Positions 11,181 to 21,339 of a DNA stretch of 64,000 nt are shown here, one piece after another; the first letter of the stretch is position 1; each line of letters opens with the position of its first letter. The stretch comes from Lactifluus volemus (taxonomy: Eukaryota > Basidiomycota > Agaricomycetes > Russulales > Russulaceae), in NCBI GenBank assembly GCA_022376515.1, contig WTXI01000068.1, positions 62,001 through 126,000 on the forward strand, in the 5' to 3' direction. The notes under the pieces were generated by a model, which saw only the letters and a list, made by a program, of their open reading frames with translations, made no database searches and had not been told where the DNA came from. Position numbers and translations under genes: made by a program.

Positions 11181-13110
11181 ATGTCTCAGCCTGAACATCA
11201 CGCTCTCAATGTCAGTGGCATCAATTATCACCGGGAGGAGGAAGTGAACCCCCAAGGTATGTTACCTTTGTTTCAACATTAGTCTTATCCACCGACATGC
11301 ACGCTAGATTCCCGCCCATTCCCTGTATTTGATGATAGCTCGGACCCCCTTTTCACTATGTATTGCAAGATGACAGAGGAAGACAATAAGAAAGCTAAAT
11401 CATTGCAAGCGTATTACGACGTGATTATTATCTTCGTGCGTAGCCCCCTTATTCTCCTGGTCGCAAATATCAAGCCAATATTACAGATGGGCTTGTTCTT
11501 GGCCATCATTGCGGCATTACTTACGGTGACAATCCAGGACCTCAAACCAGACACACAGGAAAGGTCTGCATTCTATCTCGAGCAACTTTACGAACTTCAA
11601 TTTCCCGGAGACTCCAACGGATCTCGCCCTTCCACACCAGCTCGACCTCCCCCATTCTCTGCTTCGAAACATGCCATCTGGGCGAACTCACTCTTGTTCA
11701 TGAGTTTGATTTTCGATCTTTGCACTGGAATTCTCGCCATATCTACACGGCGATGGCTGACTAAGTGCCTCCTATTCACTCGGTCCCTGAAAAACAGCCC
11801 CCACTATCGAGCGCGGATGCAAGACGTCATTGTCAACGACTACGATTTGAATACCCTGCCGGATTTGGTCGTAATGGCCATGGCCCAAATTTCCGCGATT
11901 CTTTTGTGGGCTGGCATTGTCGTATACCTCTTCCATTATAACAAAACCGTCTTCATTGTATCCTTTTCTACTGGAGTCTTTTGCCTCTTCTCATATGTCG
12001 GCATCTTATGTTGGCTGGCAATGGTAAGTGGCCCTTCTATTCTTTCATTATGTATTCACAGGTCAACCCTAATTCTTCGTTTGTTCGTAGGTTTATTCCA
12101 AGGCACGATCGTCAGCTGGCGACGTCCGCGTCTTGGATCGACTATTCAAGGCTGTTGTCGAAGATTCTGACCTTATGCAGTTCTTTGAGAACATGCTCGC
12201 CTTTTGCAAGTCAAAAATAGTCGACCATCCTCTACAGAAGATTACTAAATTGGGAAGCGAGAGGCTTCAGACGGCCGCGCAGAAGTTGTTGGAGTATACT
12301 TGGTCATCCAATTTAACTGTCTCGGAGAAATTGCGCCGACTCGTCGTTTGTGTCAACTTCGCTGACACTATACGCTTCCCAAGTGTAACGTCATCAATCT
12401 TCGAACACATATTCACTCAGGACCAGCATGATGCGCTGAGTTACGTTGAAATCGGGCATCTCCTGAGACGCAAGGGAAGAATTACCGGACAGAAGATCGG
12501 TTCATGTGCACAAAGCATTGTTGCTGGCATCATTTCCAAAGTACAGGCAGACGACAGCGATTGGGTTGCGCTTGCTACGGACGAATTAGGCCCTTCCCTT
12601 CCACGCTACCTTGAACGTGGAAATGATAGCGTGTTACTTGCTAACCTGATTCACATCACTCGCCAGATCCTTGAGTCTTCGAGGGATGGTGGTCCAGGTT
12701 GGGATATGGCCGACGCCATGTCATTATTCATATTTCCAACGCTTTCCAATTTTGACATACGAAATACACTTCCTGAACTGCAGCAGGATTTCCTTGCCTT
12801 ATGGAATGAAATGGAACAGACGCAGAACGACAAAGTTGTCGCGCAAGTCCGCGACAGGCTTTGTAATTTCCATGACGTTTTAACCCTCCCTCTCGGTTCC
12901 CGGGCCGAGTACCGGCACGATCCACCCAGGCACGACCCTCTGGCTAATCGGCGTGACACGCGTAGCATCACTTCGATCCGCTCATCCTCCAATCTTACTC
13001 CTGTTTCTATGTCTCCCATTCCCTCTTCATCGCGGATGCTGTTGCAGCTGGCTTCAGGCCCTATTACACCACCCGAAGAGTTGTCACCCGGTGGCCTAAC
13101 TTCAACGTGA
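11181..13110 (+). CDS. DUF6535-type membrane protein, short form, copy 2
   Basis: Exons 11181-11256, 11308-11435, 11487-12023 and 12091-13110 give 586 aa in one frame. Architecture is as in the copy at 2157: MSQPEH start, DSSDPLFTMYCKM, helix 1 at MGLFLAIIAALLTVTI, three more helices, a helical domain with SVLLANLIHITRQ, and the same SPGGLTST end. It is one codon shorter before helix 3 (NDYDLNTLPD). The tail differs by small in-frame indels. A TATAAA lies at 10993. The W.KDA.G motif is absent here too, and the 51-nt second intron is divisible by three and free of stops. Confidence 0.87.
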
Positions 13111-13916
13111 CCGCCGCCATGGTTCTGGTCTTTGGTTTGCCTCTCGCCCTTCACCACCTTTCCTCTTCTCATTGGTTCACTGGCAGAAACGCGGATTCGC
13201 CTGTGCGTTACCAAGTCATACCTCTATGTCTCGTGCACCGCAACGCCACCCCGACACACATCCCTTTCCCCTGCCACGCCGGCACCGTATCGACCGATTC
13301 CTTCCTCTCTTGTCTCGGGTGGTTTCTATGTCTTGCACCACACCGAGAATCTTTTTTATTCTTCATTCCTCCTTTTTCAGGAAGTGAGACACATCTCACG
13401 ACGATCCACATGGGTGCACGCCGCGTCCTTCTCCTTCTCTTTCTAACTACTCATAACTTCTCTTCATTCCCTCTATTTTAACACTCTCAATTCTGGCCTC
13501 CTTACGTCCCCTGTTGTGGTATTCATGTGTTTTTTTAGGTTGGATTACCTTGCTTTCGCACTCAGAGCTTCGCTACTTCGTTGGAACTGGCAATCGAAAA
13601 ATTGAAATGGATGTACTCTAAAATTTTGACCGGAGCACTTGTCAGTGCAGATCTGAACAGACCAGATTCGAATAATCTATTGGAGATTTCTGAAGGCGCG
13701 AACGATTGGGTGGGCAAAACGCAGATCTCAGTTGAACCATACATTGTGGTCATCCGGAGGCATATGGCCGCGTGATAACCATCAGTTGTACTATGCGATA
13801 CTTAAACATGACAACGACAACCTATACTAGTACCCGGCTTGCTGCGCCAGCCAAGCATTACTAGCACGAACAAGGGCCGTGCAGAGGCCCAGCCCGTGGG
13901 CCGTGACTGGTACTGA
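13111..13916. other. 3' flank of unit 2
   Basis: This is shared with the flanks at 4097-4730 and 18234-18705. It contains the only open version (13581-13775, 64 aa, starting MELAIEKLKWMYSK) of a block that is broken in unit 1 and truncated in unit 3. An acceptor-like TTTTTTAG precedes the block near 13535, so it could be a 3' exon relic. I do not recognise the peptide. Confidence 0.4.
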
Positions 13917-16900
13917 TTGGTGATTGATTGGCGATATGGATGTGCGTGTCCCAAAATTCTCTATACGCCCGGGTAACTCTGACTTTGTGTCCCGCGGATA
14001 GTCACCGGTGTACTAGTTGCGGGTACAAACACCGGTCACCCGGTCGCCCCAGCTCACTGCACTCACCAATGGACGGGACGCCCGCTGCTGCCGCCTCCGG
14101 ATTCAACGTGGTATAGCAAACGACCGAACGCTAATATGGCGGTTAAACAGGTTCGCACAAGAGCACGACTTGGTGACAAACTCGGAGTGCACGCAGAAAC
14201 TTGCGCAGGAGAGCAATTACACTTTTGATACGTGCTCGTCAAGCGCATGAATGTTTTGTACGTCTACCTACCGACTTCTCCCTTCCTGCTTTCCTTTTCT
14301 TTTTGTCGAATATTGATTTGTGGATTCAAAAGAAAGTTGAATAGAGTAGCTATCGAGTAGCTATCAGCTGAAAGGCTCTACAGCTGTGCTTTGGCCCTCT
14401 GAAGTGTTGTTGAATCATTTTATTTACGAGTTCCAATCTTATAGTAGAAGTCTCGTCACTTAACATGTCAACTAACCAGGAGCTGAGATCTCAGACCTAA
14501 TCCAACTCGATGGATCCTCCTCATTACTTATAACAAAAAAGGGGTAATGTGCTCAAAATTGTGTAATATAAACGAGAAGGTGCACAGATCAAATTCATTC
14601 TGGGGCGTTCAAGGAGTCAGGGACACACAGAAAACACCGATCTGTGACTGGGTGACTTCTCTAACGCCATGAAAGTGAGCTTTGCGTAGAACTAATTAAA
14701 GAAAAGAGCGCCCTGCAGGACGGTGGCCCTTCCAGTCCCGACATCAACTGACTGCGTGCTCCACGCGTACGCACAGGTATGGAATGTTTGACACGCAATT
14801 TTGATGGCGTACTTCTTTTCACTGGCACCTTGAGAAAAGGCAAAGCCGTCCTTGAAAAAAAAAAGCTGTCTGGAAAACACCCAGAAGCGGCAGCGCGAGC
14901 CACAAATAGCCTGAGTTCGAGGAACTTATCAATGAGACAGAGGCAGTCACAGAGGGCATGCCGATCACTTACATGATCATGGCATGTTTATCCACAGTTG
15001 GAGAAGCACCACACACCACGAGGGACATACGAACTGCAAGTCCACTCTTCGGTGAGTGGCCACTAGCTTTAAAGAGAGACTTCAGGACCACGATGTTACC
15101 ACGACGCAAACATGACAATTCTACAGGCAACACGTGACCTCGGTTCTTTTCATCCATTGCGGCCCGACCGCAGGCGAACATCACCAAACCCGCGTCCTGG
15201 TACCGATCCGTCAGCGATGCGCCCGGGCCCTCACCGTAAAAGCAGAAGCTTGCCACACCCACTACTGGATGCGGGGCCCGCCATCGCAGCCGCCCCATGT
15301 CATGGATCAGCCTGATCCATTTCGCACACGGCTTGCTAAAGAAGAACGCGGAGCGCGTGCAGAAGCTCGCGCAGGTGAGTAATTACGCCGTCGAGACATA
15401 TCAGCTGATGCTAAGTACGCGCCCTCGAGGAGTACAGAGAGCAGTCAGTGTGATGTCCAAGCACGACAAGACTCAGGAGTTTGCATTCCTTGATCTCAGA
15501 TAAAATTTGTCCAGACTGAAAATGGGACCTTGCCGCGGCTACGGCGATTGTGATAGGATCTTGAGGGCCGCTTGAGGTGCGTTTCCCACTAGGCTGTCAA
15601 TGGCATAGAGTTGTGTCAAAGTTGCTTTTCTATTCCTTCAGGCTACCTCGTGGTCTCCTTCACTCTTCACTCTGCTCTGCCGTAATGGTTCCCCTATTCC
15701 GCCTTGTTTCTTTCGCTCCGAGAGAACGCTGTGGTTCATGTCTCGCTTCAAGTTTGCCAGGCTTAGGTGTACTAAGGTTTGTCTATGATGGCTCTCTATT
15801 TGTTGCGTTTGCCGTCTTCTCGAACAATAATCCTCGAAGGCGCAGGAAATGTTGCGATTGACAGGATGCACGGAAGCTGCAGCGAACAGATACCAATCCT
15901 TCATTCGATCATTCTATCATTCGATCATTCTATCATTCGATCGTTCGATCATTTGAGACCCTTCATTTGAAGTACAGTACTCAGAAGTGCGTGTTCCTCC
16001 TCATCTGGCCACGGGTGTAACCGGCTGTATGATAGCTGGTACTGCGGGGCTGTCTTCGAGACAAACGCGACGCGTCGATTGAGCCAAGTTCTCGGCACTC
16101 AGTACTCACTGGCAGTGCTCAGCCCTCGTGGTATAAAGAAGACTACTTCCGTTGATGAATGTATCAGGTGTGCTAATCGGCGCAGGTTTCTAGCTTGTCA
16201 TTCCTTCTTTTGGATTGCCTCATGTTTGCAACGTGGCTACTATTGCATGACCCCTTAAAGTGTCTGTCCAAGATGTATGGACTCCATCTTTTTCTTCATA
16301 CTACGCATTTCTTCAATGTCTCAGCCTGAACATCACGCTCTCAATGTCAGTGGCATCAATTATCACCGCGAGGAGGAAGTGAACCCCCAAGGTATGTTAC
16401 CTTTGTTTCAACATTAGTCTTATCCACCGACATGCACGCTAGATTCCCGCCCATACCCTGTATTTGATGATAACTCGGAGCCCCTCTTCTCTATGTATTG
16501 CAAGATGACCGAGAAAGACAATAAGAAAGCCGAATTCTCGCAAAAGTATGCCGAGGTTATCATTATCTTCGTGCGTACCTCTTTTATTCTCCACACCGCT
16601 TCAGATATCAACTCGGTATTACAGATGGGCTTGTTCTCTGCCGTCGTTGCGGCATTACTTGCCGTGACACTCCAGGACCTCAGACCAGACACACAGGAAA
16701 AATCTGCATTCTATCTCGAGAAACTTTACGAACTTCAATTTCCCGGAGACTCCAACGGATCTCTCCCTTCCACACCAGCTCGACCTCCCCCATTCTCTGC
16801 TCCGAAATATGCCATCTGGGCGAACTCACTCTTGTTCATGAGTTTAATTTTCGATCTTTGCACTGCGATTCTCGCCATATCGATACGGCGATGGATGACC

Positions 16901-18705
16901 AAGAGCCTCCTATTTACTCGGTCCCTGGAAAACAGCCCCCACGATCGAGCGCGGGTGCAGGACGTCATTGTCAACGAATACCAGGATTTGAATTCCCTGC
17001 CGGCTTGGGTCGTAAGGATCATGATCCATATTTCCGCGTTCCTTTTGTGGGCTGGCCTTTCCGTATACCTCTTCCATTATAGCAAAACTGTCTTCATTGT
17101 ATCCTTTTCTACTGGACTTTTTTGCTTCTTCTCGTATGTCGGCATCCTATATTGGCTGGGAACGGTAAGCGGCCCCTCTATTCCTATTCTTTCACCGTGT
17201 ACTCACAGGTCAACCCTAATTCTTCGTTTATTCGCAGGTTCGTTCCAAGGCGCGATCGTCAGCGGGCGACGTCCGCGTCTTGGATCGATTATTCAAGGGT
17301 GTTGTCGAAGATTCTGACCTTGTGCAGTTCTTTGAGAACATCCTCTCCTTTTGCAAGTCAAAAGTAGTCGACGATCCTCTACAGAAGATTACTGAATTGG
17401 GAAGCGAGAGGTTTCAGACGGCCGTGCAGAAGTTATTGGAACATACTTGGTCATCCAATTTACTGACTGTCTCGGAGAAATTGCGCCGACTCGTCGTCTG
17501 TGTCAACTTCGCTGACACTATACCCTTCCCAAGTGTAACGTCATCAATCTTCGAACATATATTCACTCAGGACCAGCATGACGCACTGAGTTCCGTTGAA
17601 ATTGGGCATCTCCTGAGACACAAGGGCAGAATTATCGGTTCATGTGCACAAAGCATTGTTGCTGGCATCATTTCAAAAGTACAGGCAGACGACAGCGATT
17701 GGGTTGCGCTTGCTACGGACGAATTAGGCCCTTCCCTTCCACGCTACCTTGAACATGGAAACGATAGCGTGTTACTTGCTAACCTGATTCACATCACTCG
17801 CCAGATGCTTGAGTCTTCAAGGGATGGTTCAGGTCGGGATATGGCTGACGCCATGTCATTAAACATATTTCCAACGCTTTCCAATTTTGACATACGAAAT
17901 ACACTTCCTGAACTGCAGGATGATTTCCTTGCCTTATGGAATGAAATGGAACAGACGCAGAACGACAAACTTGTCGCGCAAGTCCGCGACAGGCTTCGTA
18001 ATTTCCACGACGCCCTCCCTCGGGCCGAGGACCGGCACGATCCACCCAGGCACGACCCTCTGGCTAACCGTGACACGCGTAGCATCACTTCGATCCGCTC
18101 ATCCTCCAATCTAACTCCTGTTTCTATGTCTCCCATTCCCTCTTCATCACGGATGCTGTTGCGGCGGGCTTCAGGTCCTATTACCCCAGAACCTGCCGAA
18201 GAGTTGTCACCCGGTGGCCTAACGTCAACGTGACCGCTGCCATGGTTTTGGTCATTGGTTTGCCTCTCGCCCATCACCACCTTTCCTCTTCTGATTGGTT
18301 CATTGGCAGAAACGCTGATTCGCCTGTGCCAAGTCATGCCCTTTTCTATGTCTCGTGCACCGCAACGCCACCCCGACACCATCCCTTACCCCTGCCGCGC
18401 CGGCACCGTATCGACCGATTCCTTCCTCTCTTGCCTCGGGTGGTTTCTATGTCTTGCACCACACCGAGAATATTTTCTATTTTTCATTCCTCCTTTTTCA
18501 GGAAGTGAGACACATCTCATGACGATCCACATGGGTGCACGCCGGGTCCTTCTCCTTCTCTTTCTAACTACTCATAACTTCTCTTCATTCCCTCTATTTA
18601 ACTCTCTCAATTCTGGCCTTCTTACGACCCTGTTTCTGGTATTCATGTGTTTTAGGTTGGATTACCTTGCTTTCGTAATCAGAGCTTCGCTACTTCGTTG
18701 GAACT
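13917..18705 (+). repeat. Tandem unit 3 of 3
   Basis: It starts about 180 bp after the end of unit 2 and keeps the unit 1 arrangement, with the 1.3 kb segment in plus orientation and the minisatellite at 15902-15955. It ends at CGTTGGAACTGG near 18705, about 95 bp earlier than the other units relative to the shared block, and passes directly into unrelated sequence. Confidence 0.85.
16316..18233 (+). CDS. DUF6535-type membrane protein, short form, copy 3
   Basis: Exons 16316-16391, 16443-16570, 16625-17164 and 17238-18233 give 579 aa with consistent phases. The protein follows the other two short forms: DNSEPLFSMYCKM, helix 1 MGLFSAVVAALLAVTL, three further helices, a helical domain with SVLLANLIHITRQ and the SPGGLTST end. 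Its helix 1 is closer to the long paralogues than the other short copies are. The second intron is 54 nt, also a multiple of three and without a stop. A TATAAAG lies at 16132. Confidence 0.87.
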
Positions 18706-18850
18706 GGTGGCCGCTGCTTGCATCGTACTAGTAAGGCACTCCGGATCCATTACGCTTTTTGAGGCCGGAACAATACTGCGATGTAGCACACCAGGAATGA
18801 GAAGATGCATATCGAATTGAAGCCTTTGGGGCCTCGAAAATAAGAACCTA
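18234..18850. other. 3' flank of unit 3 and junction
   Basis: Up to about 18705 this matches the 3' flanks of units 1 and 2. Beyond that the sequence is unique up to the inverted-repeat element at 18851. No gene is visible. Confidence 0.5.
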
Positions 18851-19113
18851 TTTGTATTTTTCAGATAAGCCAAGAATTAAAAATAAATTAAATACAACGA
18901 AAACTTCGGAATGTGTATATCTCGCCGAAACGTAAAACGTATGAAGGTCAGACAGGTACTGTAATGATCGGAAATTTTGATAGAATAGGTCTATCATGGT
19001 CCGAGGGAGGAGAAATCAGATTTAAGAAAATCCAAATCTCGGATCTAACGGCTCTAATGTACTCCTTAATTTGATAATGATATCCCTTAACCAGCTTATC
19101 TGAAAAATACAAA
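18851..19113. mobile_element. 263 bp terminal-inverted-repeat element (MITE-like), TA flanks
   Basis: A perfect 20-nt inverted repeat, TTTGTATTTTTCAGATAAGC, bounds the element at 18851-18870 and 19094-19113. TA lies directly outside on each side (18849-18850 and 19114-19115), as expected for Tc1/mariner-type insertion. The interior has no transposase frame. It sits just upstream of the truncated gene at 19264. A simple hairpin of other origin is an alternative. Confidence 0.65.
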
Positions 19114-19263
19114 TATCTGGCAACAAATGCTGCTGCGCGTCCATCAATACTGTACTGATCTACGAATATCGATATGTGATGATAATCACGTTGGCAACAG
19201 ACCCTCTTTGGGTCCCTGGGATGTATAGTACATCTCTTTCTTTCCAAAACATCCATTTCTTCG

Positions 19264-19957
19264 ATGTCTCAACCTGAACACCGGATCCTCAACGCAACTG
19301 ATCACGACTCGGAGGAGGCGAACCGCCGAGGTAGTTGCTCTCCACTCAACGCTTAACAAGAATATCTCTCAGTTCCACTTGATGTCGGTTCAGACCCGCT
19401 TCAGAGGGCCCAAAATCAGGGAAAGGAGCCCGAATTTTCTGATAGCTCCAGTCCCCTCTTCGTCATGTATCAGAGAATGACAGAGGAAGCAGACAATAAA
19501 AGGGCTGAAGAGTTGAAAGACATAACTAAGGGTACTATTATCTTCGTAAGCCCACATCTTACTACCAACTAGTACACCTCACGCACCCAGAGAATCAAAG
19601 AGTGCATTATTCTCTGCCGTCATTGCCGCATTCGGCGCTGTAACTGTCCTGGACCTCAAGCCCAACTCGCAGGATACTTCCGCATTCTATGTCCAGAACA
19701 TCTATCAGCATCAAATGCTCATTCACCCTAACATATCACCTCCATTTGTCCCTTCCACTGTCGCTCAACTCCCTCGCTCCTCTCTGCCGGCATATGTCGA
19801 TTCGATCAACTCCACGTTGTTCTCGAACTTGACTATTTTCATCGCGCATCACGATGCTCAGGACTTAAACAACCCAATCGAAATGAGATCGCTCCCTTGT
19901 AAACGCCAGTCGGATATGTTAGCTGAAAATCCCAGTCCGTCGGACAACTCCGGTTAG
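19264..19957 (+). CDS. Truncated DUF6535-type protein (N-terminal half only)
   Basis: Exons 19264-19330, 19373-19545 and 19601-19957 give 198 aa. The start MSQPEHRILN matches the short genes, and exon 2 carries EFSDSSSPLFVMYQRMTEE and ends at TIIF. Helix 1 (ALFSAVIAAFGAVTV) and the following NSQDTSAFYVQNIY region are normal. From the second helix the similarity fades (DSINSTLFSNLTIFIA), and the frame ends in an unrelated 30-aa stretch. Helices 3-4 and the helical domain are absent. The open, correctly spliced frame could still make a short membrane protein, but loss of the conserved core suggests a degenerating gene. Confidence 0.6.
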
Positions 19958-20799
19958 CCCCACCCTCCCGAAATGAAGTCATTGAAGTCTCATTTTACTA
20001 AAGGGTCCTTATAAGTATTTTTCTATAACTTTCCTATCAAGACTAAGCATCGTTGTAGATAGTTGTCTCTTCCTGGGTCATCCTTCTTAAGCTGCTATCG
20101 CCATGTCACGGTCGCCTATAATACAAGCTGGAGTAGGGATTAGGGACAGCGGGGGCAGCAGGCGGGGTGACAGGCGTGGGAAGCGTAGCGGACATTGCAC
20201 AGTTACCCGACGCTGAGATAAGCACAGACCAACGCGACTTCATCGTTTCATCTCTAACCACTACATCCTCGGCGCAGCGCCCGGCCCTCCAACGCCTGTT
20301 TGGAATGCTCAGAATTTTCCCTCCTTCCCCACGAATGATCGTGGAGTTACTCCGTCCCACAAGGCAGATGGATCCACCAATTGAGATTGTCGATCCATTG
20401 AGCTATCTCGCTTGATGTCCGCATCGCAGAGACAAGTCGCAATCCGCACTTCGTATATTTCTTTTCTTTTCTGTTTTTTTTTTTCAATACCATAGCGTTT
20501 TTGTAGACAACGTTGAGTCTACTCGCAACAGCATCCAAAACGCCTTTGACGCACGCGCAGCACCCTATCTTGGGAACTTTCACGCGAGACTGTACCAAGT
20601 TCGCCTCCTCGAAATGCTCAGAATCCCGTTACCCTGTCCCCTCCCCTTAGTCCCTTAGTTAGGGCATTGAATATTGTTTACGAGGAAATTCAGCATGTCT
20701 CGTGTGAAACATGTCACAGTACGGTGATGATTGGCGTACAGTACTCGTTAGCCCCGGGTCTTTTTGTTGGTTGTTAGTTGATTTGCTGCAGGCGCTAGT
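19958..20799. other. Intergenic region with minus-strand open frames of unknown origin
   Basis: Two minus-strand frames (20106-20360 and 20347-20598) are open but match nothing I know. The first contains SGNCAMSATL near its end. The related string PGNCTMSATI occurs on the minus strand at about 36350-36400, with clear DNA similarity (TAGCGGACATTG.ACAGTTACCCG), so a short sequence block is shared by the two intergenic regions. Confidence 0.3.
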
Positions 20800-20851
20800 G
20801 GTGCCAGTAGTGTTGCCGCGGCTCATGAGCCGCGGCAACACTAGGTGCCAG
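20800..20851. repeat. Perfect 36-bp palindrome flanked by 8-bp direct repeats
   Basis: Positions 20808-20843 read the same on both strands: the arm begins TAGTGTTGCCGCGGCT and the centre is TCATGA. GGTGCCAG directly precedes it (20800-20807) and directly follows it (20844-20851). This is either a very small inserted foldback element with an 8-bp target duplication or a strong cruciform-forming site. Confidence 0.8.
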
Positions 20852-21339
20852 TGCCAGGATGCTGCTGCGGATGGCCATTCTCCGGCTAATTGTTGCTCCT
20901 GATAGGCCTGATAGACGCTTCTGTCTTGTTGGCCGGCCCGTGGCTACCTGCTGCGGGTGGCGGGTGTTGGGCCACGTGGCGGCACCACCGCTCGGGTGCC
21001 ACTCTGCGTGCTTTATGTGGATTTCACTGACCTTCTATATTGTCTGGCACTGGCACTCGGGCTTAAGTTGATCCGCGACTCGGATCAGATGTGAGTCACT
21101 CTTATCACGTCTTGGACTTGTATGCCCTGTCGCTGGCACCCTCATAAGGCCCATACCTCTATCTCTGGCTTCCATCCCCGCATGTGCCACCTCCCGTGTT
21201 TCACCGGCCCGGGGGAATTCTTTTTCTCAGCGTCTTCGTGCCAAAGTACGATATCCTAGTAACTGGAATAGAGATATAAATAGTAGTAACACGATATCCA
21301 AACGTGGCCATCCCTTTTTCCGATCTCCCGTTGACAGTC
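20852..21339. other. Upstream region of the DUF6534-type gene
   Basis: No coding signal is visible. GATATAAATA at about 21271 lies roughly 68 bp before the ATG at 21340 and is a plausible TATA box. The last 100 bp resemble 53600-53653, upstream of the paralogous relic. Confidence 0.45.

Larger units (their letters stand above)
8478..13735 (+). repeat. Tandem unit 2 of 3, with an inverted segment and an LTR insertion
   Basis: It begins like unit 3 (GTGATTGATTGG then GATATGGATGT) and ends like unit 1 near GGGCAAAACGCAGATCTC. Compared with units 1 and 3 it carries three private changes: a 245 bp solo LTR at 8662-8906, inversion of the 1.3 kb segment (about 9229-10552), and a private stretch near 10665-10880 rich in CGGCT and AGCCG words. 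The gene at 11181-13110 is intact. Confidence 0.82.
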
